NCBI RefSeq assembly: GCF_020379485.1
Contig: NC_063448.1
Location: 5,913,726-5,977,725, forward strand
Origin: Brassica napus
Lineage: Eukaryota; Streptophyta; Magnoliopsida; Brassicales; Brassicaceae
DNA: 64,000 nucleotides
Direction: 5' to 3'
Part shown: piece by piece, positions 22,000 to 33,300 of the stretch
How the letters are laid out: the number at the start of each line of letters is the position of its first letter
Numbering within the stretch: the first letter of the stretch is position 1
Made by a program: the position numbers and the translations under genes
Notes under the pieces: generated by a model
What the model was told of the DNA's origin: nothing
Seen by the model: only the letters and a program-made list of their open reading frames with translations
Databases searched by the model: none

Positions 22000-24979
22000 T
22001 CACATTTCTTTCTATATCTACGACGATCTATTTTTTCATCTTCCTCTTCCCCATCATCACCAAAAAATACCTAAAGCCATTAAGAAGCTCCTCGTACGAT
22101 AATCGTCTTCTACATCAACCAATCAAATCCATTAATTAACACTTGAATGGGTATAACTCTTCATATTCCCTCTACCTCACCATATATTATATCCTCCCGC
22201 TTTCATTGCTCGCCTATTCCATCCACCACCAAAACACATCCCACCGCTTGGCTTCAACAACCCCCGCCTAACCCTTTGATCGATGAACATGTACGCCAAT
22301 TTTATATTCCAATGTTTTAGTCTGTCAATTCATGTATACTCACTAATCTCATACATCGACAGGGGCACTGTCATACTTAGAAGCTTCCCATCAGCTGAAG
22401 CCACGAAATGAAGAAAGCCATGATGGTTGTGGTTGTGAGGAGGGTGAAGAAGAGGAGTATCTGGTGGTGCCATAAGATGCGGCTCTGGTGATTTGATCAT
22501 CGTCTTTTCCGTGAAGATCAGATAAGATACATTCTGCCTTTCAGGAAACCTTGACTTTCAATTTGTCAAACAAGTAGTTACAACACCACATATGCTGGTC
22601 TTACTCACTCTCATGTTAATACCAGTTCCTCTCCTCGCGAATGCTCTTAAACAGATAAATATGAATCTTGGTTTAGGTCTCAGGCATAACAGCGTGGTGT
22701 CATATCCACTGATCATCTTGTTTTGAAATGATTGTATATATTGATATTGGGTTTACATAGATCTGGCACAACAGAACAGGTTTGATGGTTTAGCTTCTTA
22801 TCGTCTTGACAAATCTTTGCTAACTCAGTTTACAGACATGAAGATTGCTGGAAACATGATTAGAAACCTTTAGGCTTTCAAGGGGAGATTTCAAATCGAG
22901 GAGCTCTCTCAGACGATGAGCAGAATGATAATTGAATAAATAAAGATCAGCTCGAAGAAGAATGGAGAATGAAGCTACTGATAATTGGTTCATTTTAAAT
23001 GCCACATTGACACTAAGCTCACAAGAGAGGACATTAAGAAACTCTACTCCAAAATTGGTCTCATGTAAGTAGCATTCTACAATCAACTGATAATTACACT
23101 CAGTGGTATCAGAACATTCTAAACTAATTTTCATCACCATGGTTTTGATATTTCTATTACAGCTATCTATATGGTCACGAGGAGCTTGCTATATGTGAAG
23201 ATATATATATAGATGTGCAATGTCTCAAATATATACTCTGGTTTCTATGGATGGTGCGTACTGGAGATGGCGTCTTTCCTCTTATAAAGAAAAGATTACT
23301 ATCTGACTTTATGTTAATTTTTGTTATATTTGGTTTTAACTACAAGCTATGATGGTGCTATAGTTTTATACTTTTATTGCCTTTCAATCTGAACATTATT
23401 ACATGTTAATTCTTTTGCAAAGACAGATTGCCCATACCAGACTGATTATGAGGCAACACCAACAATATTGAGCTTCCTTATGTATAACCTCTGGCTACTA
23501 CAGTTACTAATCTTTCCAGTAAGTGTAAACCTTGAACACTGTTTCCAGGCTCAGTGTTTATGTTTTCTGCTCCAAGTTTATATAAAAAAAGGTGAAGGCT
23601 ATGATCGGGTCAGGTGGACAGAGACTGGGAACAAAACATTTCAAGCTCACACATTTTGTAGAGGTAAGATTTCATTCGTTTATCACAAACCCTGACTCAT
23701 TAGTTCCACTTAGATTCTGGTTATAGTGATTGCTTTTGTCATCAGTGTTTTACAAGTCACCACTAGACTCACTGAGTTACTATTAAAATAATTTGGTTAG
23801 TAAACCCGTATTGGTTGAATATCGACTTTATTTGTTAATTAGGTATTAATTGGTACCCGACTGTGAGGCAATGAGTTTGGACGCTCAGAGAGATCTGTCA
23901 CGACTAATGATATTTGTTTTGAGACATACATTTGTTGACATTAGCTTTGGATTTATTTTCCAGAAAATAAGCTCGGGATAGAGCGAAGAAGAATTCCTGG
24001 ATCTACAAATCCTACAACTTTGAAGGTTGGATGGTAAGTTTTATCATATGTGTTAACTCTTTAGGTCTCTCTTTATCTTGAGGAAGTTGATGCGGACGCA
24101 GCCAAGTGTTTGGTGTACGTCTGTGATGTGTTGTTATAGTTCCGAACTCATGTCTAATACTAATTGCGGCTGATTTTACAGTTCAACTATGCGGTGTTCT
24201 TTGATTATATAAGTTTGGGGAAGCAGGAGAACATGAACCTAATGTGGATATGTGAATGTGTTGCACAGGTCCAGAAGTAGTGGATTCACGCAGTATTGTC
24301 TACAAGTTCTTAGTCTGACGAAGAGCGAAAAACAATAAAGAAGAGTGCATGTCTTAAAATTGGAGGTGGAATAAAAACTCATTTGGTTGCTTTTGGTTTT
24401 TTTCGTTGTCCTTTTTACTGAGAAATCGTACAATTTGCAATTTCACATTCGTTTTATGCCAAGTGAGTGTGTATGAAGATTTCCTAATAAGAATATATGC
24501 CATTTGTTTATCCATGGTTATCAGTATTGTACACTCTTGCAGGACTTTTATTATATTTGAGAAGTAATTAACTTAAATTTTGTAAATATTTAATATTACC
24601 TTAAGAAATTTTATAGATTTATATTATGTTTCTGTTTTTAAAAAGAATATATGTTTTTTTAATTATGCTTTTGAAAAATTGGGCTAAATCTTCTATAAAG
24701 CTTCCATGGAGCATTAATAAGGATTAGTTCTTTAGAAAGACTCACAAAGAAAAGTATATTGCTGAGATAAATAGGAAATACGTTAACATACATTTGGTTC
24801 ATGTTTCCGAAAAACAAAAAACAGCCATAACTCTTTAAACCCATTGTTATAAAATCATGATATTTTATTAATTTATACGAAAAATCGTTTAATAAAATAT
24901 TTTAACAACTATTTACTTCTAGGTGGTTTATAAACACATGAAGATTTTACAATATTTGATTTTAACACAACAAATCATT
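22000..24979 (+). other. Gene-fragment-like region preceding a Helitron 3' end
   Basis: This stretch has gene-like texture: a leader-like CT-rich stretch at 22010-22060, an ATG at 22147 opening about 55 codons up to a GTACGC donor, and later segments bounded by plausible splice signals (for example 23582-23664 reading GEGYDRVRWTETGNKTFQAH before GTAAG). No frame is long and I recognise no domain. Because it leads directly into a Helitron terminus, captured and decayed host exons are a reasonable reading, but the Helitron's left end is not established. Confidence 0.35.
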
Positions 24980-25029
24980 AGTAAAATTTAAATAGAAATT
25001 ATCCGCGCGTAGCGCGGAAAAGGATCTAG
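24980..25029 (+). mobile_element. Helitron 3' terminus
   Basis: The GC hairpin CCGCGCGTAGCGCGG (perfect arms CCGCGC/GCGCGG around a short loop) is followed 8 bases later by CTAG and then T, the canonical Helitron 3' end. The 5' end is uncertain; a TCTCATAGG at 21872 in front of an ATTAAAAAATC sequence is a candidate, but it is preceded by T and not A. If that end is real, the element is about 3.2 kb. Confidence 0.7.
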
Positions 25030-25088
25030 TATATGGAAATTGCAAAACAAAGCTCCATACATTTTAGCTCATCTTCTATAATTTTGGA

Positions 25089-25877
25089 GAACAAGACTTA
25101 GGTTCACCCCTAGGGTGAACCTTTAAATTCACTTCTCCTCTTATTACCAACCAAAATGCCACCTAGATTAATAAAAAATAGATTAATTTTATTTAAAAGA
25201 ATGAAAAAAAATAATAACGCCAATTTTAATGATGCTAACGCCACTAACTAAACCCTAAACTTTAAATCTATACCCTAAACCCTAAACCTTAAACCCAAAT
25301 CCTAAACCCTAAACCCAAACCGTAAACTCTAAACCTAAACCATATATCCCAAACCCAAATTCTAAACCCTAAACCCAAACCGTAAACCCAAACCCTATAT
25401 CCTAAACCCAAATCATAGACTCTAAACTCAAACCATATATCCAAACCTAATGCCTACACCCTAAACTCAAATCGTAAACCCTGAACCCAAATCCTATATC
25501 CTAAAGGTTTGGGTTAATGTTGATGTTGTTTCTTTAGGGTTTAATATTTGGGTTTAGAGTCTAGGTTTGGGTTTATGATCTAGGGTTTGAGTTTAAGGTC
25601 TAGGGTTTGGGTTTAGAGTTTACGGTTTTGGTTTTGGGTTTAGGGTTTAGGATTTGGGTTTAAGATATAGGGTTTGGGTTTATGGTTTAGAGTTTGGGTT
25701 TAGAATTTATGGTTTAGGGTTTAGTTAGTAGCGTTAGCGTCATTAAAATGAGTGTCATTATTTTTTCAATTTTTTAGATTTTTTTTTTAAAATAATGTAT
25801 TTTATTATTAATTTATGTGGTATTTTGATTGGTAATATGAGGGGAAGTGAATTTAAAGGTTCACCTAAGTTTTGTTC
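25089..25877. mobile_element. Fold-back Mutator-type MITE with telomere-like interior, copy 1
   Basis: A 789-bp near-palindrome bounded by a perfect 9-bp duplication AATTTTGGA (25080-25088 and 25878-25886), the size used by Mutator-like elements. The inverted ends run from GAACAAGACTTAGG inward through GGTTCACCCCTAGGGTGAACC, itself a small palindrome. The left half interior is a degenerate AAACCCT array and the right half its complement (GGGTTTA), so the single strand can fold almost end to end. No coding capacity. Confidence 0.85.
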
Positions 25878-26239
25878 AATTTTGGAACAAATGCACGAAG
25901 GGTTTATCTTTTAGGGTCATCAAGCCATACACAAATAACTTCAGTCAATAATTTGTCGAAAAGATAATAGCCGCAGTGTGATTTGTCTTACTTAAAATAT
26001 TCAGGATAAGCATTCAGATAATTACTTTTTTTTTATCTCAATTTCTATAATCTTTCTTGCCATTACTCTATTATATTCTGTAATTAGTTTAATTATGTTT
26101 ATCTAGTAGTATATAATTTGTGACAATACAATAATATAAAAGTAACTAGTCGTCTAATGTAGAGGACCATCGTAGAGTATATTTGATCTTTGTCATGTAG
26201 GTTTAAAGATGATTTTGGACTATCTCCCTAATAATTTAT

Positions 26240-26921
26240 GACTTATTCTTGGGTTCACCCACTAGGTGAACCTATAAGTTCACCAACCAATAGGATTATG
26301 TTATTTCAAATTTGATATCTTTTATAAAAGGAAACAAAATATTGTCAAGTTATATTATATTTTCAAAGTAAAAAGATAAAAAAATAAAAAATAAAAATAG
26401 TTGTAATTACAAAAAAAAAAAATTTAACGTCGACAAGAAAAAACTAAACCTTAAATCCTAATCCCTAAACCCTAAACCCTAAATCCGAAACCCTAAACCC
26501 TTGGGTAAACTCTAAACCCTTGGATAAATCATAAACTCTAAATAAAAAACACTAAACACTAAAACACTCAAGGGTTTAGGATTTTAGTGTTTAGTGTTTT
26601 TTATTTAGAGTTTATGATTTATCCAATGGTTTAGGGTTTACCCAAGGGTTTAGGGTTTACCCAAGGGTTTAGGGTTTCATATTTAGGGTTTAGGGATTAG
26701 GATTTAGGGTTTAGTGTTTTGCTGACAACGCTAACAATATTTTAGGAATTTTTTTTTTTTTTGTAACTACTATTTTTTTTTTACTTTTTTATTTTAAAAA
26801 CATAATATAACTTGATAATATTTTGTTTCCTTTTTTAAAAGATATCGAATTTGAAATAATGAAATCCTATTGGTTGGTGAACCTAGAGATTCACCCTAGG
26901 GGGTGAACCCAAGAATAACTC
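26240..26921. mobile_element. Fold-back Mutator-type MITE with telomere-like interior, copy 2
   Basis: 682 bp, flanked by a perfect 9-bp duplication ATAATTTAT (26231-26239 and 26922-26930). Ends begin GA(C/G)TTATTCTTGGGTTCAC on both strands, followed inward by GGTTCACCAACCAATAG(G). The halves carry AAACCCT and GGGTTTA arrays. It ends about 415 bp beyond the NRT1.1 stop codon, on that gene's 3' side. It shares its ends with the copy at 38435-39153. Confidence 0.88.
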
Positions 26922-26930
26922 ATAATTTAT

Positions 26931-27336
26931 ATTGCCACTTGACCAATAGTCACCGAGGGACCAATCGATCCAATAGATTCTCAGAACTGGGGTCATGAAT
27001 TCACTTATATCCAAAAAGAGACAAAGTTGAAAATATCAGACAACTTGAAATTTAAACAATACACATCTTTTTTTATTCTAACACAAACAGTACTCTCATC
27101 AATTGCGTTAAACCTAAGAAATTTCCATTTTGTTGTAAAAAAAAACCTAAGAAACGTTTCAATTTCTGCTTTTATACGGACCTTGACGGGAATCTTTATC
27201 CCTAATCAGTCTGTCCATAATTTTGTCGACTCGGAAACAAGAGTTAACTGAAAAAAAATCATAAAATATACCACAAAACTCGAAATCAAATTCATTCATA
27301 TCGACAATAATACATTATTCATCATCATCATCATGA
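26931..27336. other. 3' flank of NRT1.1
   Basis: Non-coding DNA between the fold-back element and the NRT1.1 stop. On the minus strand it must contain the 3' UTR and polyadenylation signals of NRT1.1; AATAAA-like words occur but I cannot choose one. An (ATC)n-like run lies directly after the stop codon (27320-27333 on the plus strand). Confidence 0.45.
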
Positions 27337-30300
27337 TCATGCATGACCCATGGGAATATCCGGCTCATCTTCCAACTCAATCCCAAGCTCAGCTAGTCTT
27401 TTGTCCTTGTAAACGTACCACTTGGAGAAAACGAGGAAAATAAGGAAGTTCAAAGTAACAATTACGGCCACAAGCCAATAGAAATTATATAAACGACCCT
27501 TGTTGAGATCATCAGCGATCCACGGATGAGCTTTATCGGTGAATTTCTCAACAATAGTCACGAGAACAGAGCTGAAGAAAAACCCTAACGCCAATGTGCT
27601 CAACAATAGCCCCGTGCTCATCGTTTTCATACCTTTAGGACACTCTCTCAAGAAAAAGTCCAACTGTCCTGTGTATATCAACGCCTCGCCGATACCAACA
27701 ATAAGGTACTGTGGGATTAGTAGATAAAACCCTAGAGGAAGCGTTTTGACTGTTGGGCCGTGGGAATGTGCGGTTCTAAGACGTTTGATCTCTACCAAAG
27801 CAGCTACGGCCATACCCATGGCTGCGAATAAGAGACCTAAACCAATGCGCTGAAGCGGTTTTAGACCTTGAGGGTAGTTGAATAGCTTTTTGCATAGGCG
27901 AATGGCGACACGGTCGTAAAGGGCGGTCGTTAGGAGGAGGCCACCAACATAGAAGACGGCCATTGAGGCTGGAGGGATCTCAAAGCTCCCAATGTGCCGG
28001 TCCATTGTCTCGGATTGTGCGACCGATAATGTTGTCAATTGTGCATGGACGGTCCAAAAGAGGATGCATGTTGCCCAAATTGGTAACATCCGAACGATTT
28101 GTTTCACTTCCTCAACATCGGTTAGAGTTGAAAGTGTCCATTTGTTGAATACGTTTTGGGTCATCGCCGCTTCTTGGTCCTTTATCGCCGCCTTGTCTAA
28201 CGAACTTTTGCATAAAAAATGATATAAGAAATAGTTAGATTCATATTAGATTTCTACGGAGAAAAATGAATTTTGGATTAATGACAGGTCTGTATTGTCA
28301 GGGCTGGACATTTTATCCGTTAAATTTGATTCGATTCGTTATTCGTTTCGATTCGATCCGAAAATTCCGGATATCATTTTCGAATCAAAGCAAATACTAA
28401 TATTCGTTAAAATCGAAGCAAATCACAAATATTAAAATTTTGGGAATCGGATATCCGATCCGATCCGGCAATATATAAATATATGTATATCTTGATTATA
28501 TTTAAAGTTTTTAATGTATAAAATTATATAATTATTATTCCAACATATGATTTGATAAATTATATTCACATTATTACTTATATAAAAGTATTACATAAAA
28601 GGAAGAGAATACATTTATGATAATTATAATTTTTTCTTAAGTTTTGTGTTATTATAATTGTTAATTAAGTTTAAAAAAATTTACAAAATATGTAGATTCA
28701 CTACTTCTTTCAATTTTTACCATATATATCATGCAAAAAAATATTTTGCAAAACAAATTTTGTATCAAAATTTTAAGATTATTTATATTAATCAAAACAT
28801 ATGAGATATCCGTACGTATTCGTAAATATCCGCAAATATCTATTTATTTTCCGGATATCTGTTTTTCCGAATATCTGTATTTTTCCGAAGCAAAACAAAT
28901 CGAAAAATAGATATCCATGACATACGAAGCAAATCACAAATACTTTCAAAAACCCGGATATCCGATCCGTGCCCAGACCTATGTATTGTTACAAAAGATC
29001 TTTCATGTGTTTCTTAGAAAGAGCTGGCGTAGTGGCTTGTTGATAGCGAAATAGATACTATACTAAAATAGTCCCTACTGACATTTCATTGATTGTTATT
29101 TTTATTTATTTGTTGTTCTTGACTTCTTTGTTAACATATCATATTTTCGTGATGTAGCCCTTCACACAAAGCAAATTAAGAACTATACATAATCTATGTA
29201 CATCAGCACATACATTTTTTTTTTTTTTTTTTTTTGGTAACTCTGGTATCTGGGCAGCCACATTCCCAACTATCCCCGTAGGGGGTCCAGCACCCCAACG
29301 GAAAGGATGTTAAATCCGCTGTGGCCGGGGCTCTAACTCGTGATGGCGGGCACCTCAGCCGAGATTCCTATACCACCAGACCACGAGGCCCGGTTACCAG
29401 CACATACATAATCGCCCAAGAATAGACAAATTGAATGAAGCACATAGCACGCAAAGCACGTGACGGTAGGGTTCGAAAGTCTTAACTTTGTGTCTAGCCC
29501 GGTGAAGGTGTAAAGTAGTAGAGATGTTACGACACGAAACGTGATGTTTCCCACTACAAGACAAAACAACTGTCTCCCTAACTTATGGTTTATTTCTTCT
29601 TTATTTATTTCCATTTATTTCCAAAACAAGGAGAAATTCAGTGTAGAGAATAACATAAAGATAGAATCCCTTCTTTGGGCTTTGAATTCTCTCTCAAAAA
29701 AGATTCCTTTCTTATTTGGGTGGAACTTTGGTTTTATAACCTGGTCGAAAACAACGCTTGTAGTTATCTAAAAACACCGCTTGGTTTTATCTTTTTCCGA
29801 TCAATCTTCTTAACTTTAAAAAGTTTCTGGCTTTATCGGTAACGCGTGAAGATCAATCTAATTTCATCTCAAGATGTCGATTGCGATGGATAAGGCGATG
29901 TTGGCGTTATCTCTAGAGGAAGAAGATGAACCCTTTCAGATGTCAAATCTTCCTCAATTCAAATCTTCAGAAAGAAATTCGCGAAGTTTAATTGGAAGGA
30001 TCTTGAATCCAGATTGTCAGAAGGTTTCAACAGTTATCCTTGATATGCCGCGGCAGTGGCAGAAACAAGGGAGAGTTAGAGGTGTAGCTCTATCGAGAGA
30101 ACGGTTCCAGTTTATATTTGATCATGAGCATGATCTGTTAGAGGTCTTGGAGAAAGGGGTTCATACTTCTAATGATTGGACTCTGGCTTTGGATCGATGG
30201 ATGGAGTTTCCTCCTCCTGATTATCTTCAGTATATCCTAGTCTGGGTTCGAATTAGGAATATACCTGTTAATCACTATACAGAGGAGGCTATTACAGCTT

Positions 30301-33300
30301 TGGGAGAATTAGCGGGAGAAGTGAAGGTAGTAGCTTTTGATCCTGACAAGCCCCAACGAGAAGATTATGTTAGGGTTCAAGTTCGTTTGAATGTTTCAAG
30401 ACCGCTGAGAACGTCTAAAGTTGTTAGTCTTCCGGAAGGGGGAACATCGGTGGTTTATTACAACTATGAAAGAATCAGAAAACGATGCTTTGAGTGTCAG
30501 AGCTTGAACCATGAAAAGCAAGTTTGTCCTCTTATAGTTGGAAGAAGGAGAGATCAATCAAACGAAAGGAGGGCTAAGGCTATGGAGGACCGAGAGAGTG
30601 TTCAGTCTGTGCTGAAAGAAGGTGATCCTCTTTATGGAGTTCTAAGGGAAGAGCAGGTCGGGTTTTGTAAGTTAACGGGTAGATGGAAAATTTCTCCAGA
30701 AGTTTTAGAAGAAATGCGAAGATATCTGTTATCATCATCTGAAGCTGACAAGTGGGTGAGAATTGAAAGGGTTAGATCGTCTGTAGCTCAAGCTGAAAGT
30801 AACCCAATATCCCAAAAGACAGTTCTTCGTCTGGAAGTAGCTCCCGTGTTTACAAAGCAGCTAGACAAAGGAAAATGAATAGTGTTTGATTTTGATCTTA
30901 ACTCTCCAGGGGATGCGTCCCAAAAGGCTGGGAACCCTACAGAAAAGATAATGGCGTCAGCTTTTAAGGCAGGAAGTAAGTGCAGTGCTTTTGAAAGATT
31001 GGGCGACCTAAGTTTGGGTGATATGGGTGATAAAAGGAGGGTTGAGGAAAGACCTATGGCTTCTGCTCCTGCTCCTTTTTCCTTGGAGTCGGGAGGTGAG
31101 ACTTCTCAGGCTAAAAGTGATGTTGCAAACTCTACGGAATATGATTCATGTCTTTTGACTAGATCATCTGGGGTTTGTCAACAGAAACAAAAAGTGAGAA
31201 GAAGACCCTATATAAGGAAAAGGCAGGAGCAGAAAGCCAAAACCTCTTCAGTCTTGAATGTTTTGTATGGAGAAGGATCTAGAAGTGAGAAGATAGGGAG
31301 CAAGAGGAAGGTAGTAGTTGAGGATGATCGTGGATGCAAAGCTGCAAAGCTAAAGGAATCAAGGGTGATCCCGAATGAGGGATCGCCGCATCCAAGATAA
31401 GCATAATAAGCTGGAATTGTCAGGGTCTAGGGCGGCCTCAGGGTCTGACAATTCCTCGCCTAAGGGAGATGCGTAAAAAACATTTTCCTGAGGTGTTGTT
31501 CCTAATGGAGACTATGAATTGTAGAAACGTTTTGGTTGATCTTCAGGTTTGGCTGGGGTATGATAAGGTTTTTACGGTCGATCCTATTGGTCATGCGGGG
31601 GGTTTGGCGGTTTTCTGGAAGAAATCTGTTAATATCAAGTTCCAGACTGTGAATAAAAACCTTTTGGACTGTTTAATACAGCTAGATTCAGTCTCTTTCT
31701 ATGCGTCCTGTGTTTATGGTCCTTCGGATTGGAGTAGTAGATGCGAGTTGTGGGAAAGGCTCTCCCGCATTGGGGTAAATAGAAAGGATGGGTGGTGTGT
31801 CTTTGGTGATTTTAATGATATTCTGCATAATGGGGAGAAAGTTGGAGGTACATGGAGAGCAGATGAATCTTTTGAGCCTTTTAATCAGATGATAAAAGCC
31901 GGAAAATTAGAGGAACTTCCAAGTCATGGTGATGGTTTTACATGGGGAGGAAGAAGGGGAAATTTGTGGATCCAATCTAGGCTTGACAGATGTTTTGGCA
32001 ACAGAGCTTGGTCTCAGAAGTTTCCTTGCTCAAACCAGCTCTTTATGGCTAAAAGAGGATCAGATCATCGTCCTGTTCTTATTAAACTGATCGAGCCTCA
32101 AGAAAGTTATAGAGGATGCTTCAGATTTGATCGAAGATTGTTGGACCTAGATGGCATCAAGGACAGTGTCACCAATGCTTGGCATGTTGCTGATGGTAGT
32201 AGAATGGGAACGGTTTCGTCCAGATTAAAAGCATGTAGAAAAGCTCTAAGTGCTTTGAAGAAAAGATCAGATATGAATTCAAGGGAGAGAATCAGACAAT
32301 TGGAGTTTGACTTGGAGCAACAGCAGTCGTCGCATGATCCCTCGGTATATCAGATTCATGCTTTGAAAAGAGATTTGGTAAAAGCCTATAGAGATGAAGA
32401 AATTTATTGGTGGCAGAAAAGTAATGAAAAATGGATGTATGCGGGGGATCGAAACACAAAGTTCTTTCAGAACTCTGTAAAGGCGGCCCGGGCTAAGAAC
32501 AACATTGAGAAGCTGTTGAATGACAGAGGAGAGGAGGTATTCTCTGAAGCGGCTAAAGGGGATGTGGCTATTGAATTTTTCTCCAAACTTTTTAAGTCGT
32601 CAAATCCTAAGCCTTTTGATAGCTGGTTCCAAGGCATGGCTCCAAGGGTGACGGATCAAATGAACTGGTTTCTGAATAAACCAGTGACAGCTAAAGAGGT
32701 GAAGGAAGCGATGTTTTCTATTAACCCTTCCAAAGCCCCAGGACCAGACGGTATGTCAGCTTTGTTTTTACAGAAATTTTGGTCAGTTGTGGAAGAACAA
32801 GTGGTTAACGACGTTCAACGGTTCTTCATATCAGGGGTCCTCCCTAAAGAATGGAATTATACCCACTTGTGTCTAATCCCAAAGATTCCTGATCCAAAAC
32901 TGATATCAGATCTACGGCCTATCAGCCTTTGTTCGGTGATTTACAAGGTCGTATCTAAGATAATAGTGGCCAGACTAAAACCTTGGATGAATAGACTGGT
33001 GGGTAATACCCAATCTGCCTTTGTGTCTGAGAGGTTATTATCAGATAATATCACTATTGCTCATGAGCTAGTTCACTCTCTGGGTTCTTCTACTCGCATT
33101 GGAGAGGAATATATGGTGGTAAAAACTGATATGTCGAAGGCTTATGATAGAGTGGAGTGGGGCTATCTTCGGGCTCTGCTATGTGCTTTGGGCTTTCAAA
33201 TTAATTGGGTGAATAGAGTTATGACCTGTGTTTCAACAGTGTCGTATTCTATCTTGATTAATGATCAGCCTCATGGCTTAGTAATGCCACAGAGGGGTTT

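Noticed and set aside
25260..26720. AAACCCT / GGGTTTA arrays as a true interstitial telomere or chromosome-end remnant
   Set aside because: The arrays are degenerate, inverted about a centre, and enclosed by transposon ends with 9-bp target duplications, so they belong to fold-back elements.
29553..29572. CACTACAAGAC inside NRT1.1 intron 4 as a CACTA end
   Set aside because: Single 11-base match with no partner or subterminal array within the intron.
29333..29614. Minus-strand 93-codon frame in the intron (MEINKEEINHKLGRQ...)
   Set aside because: It runs into the SINE at its 3' end and has no recognised domain; best read as a chance frame in intron DNA.
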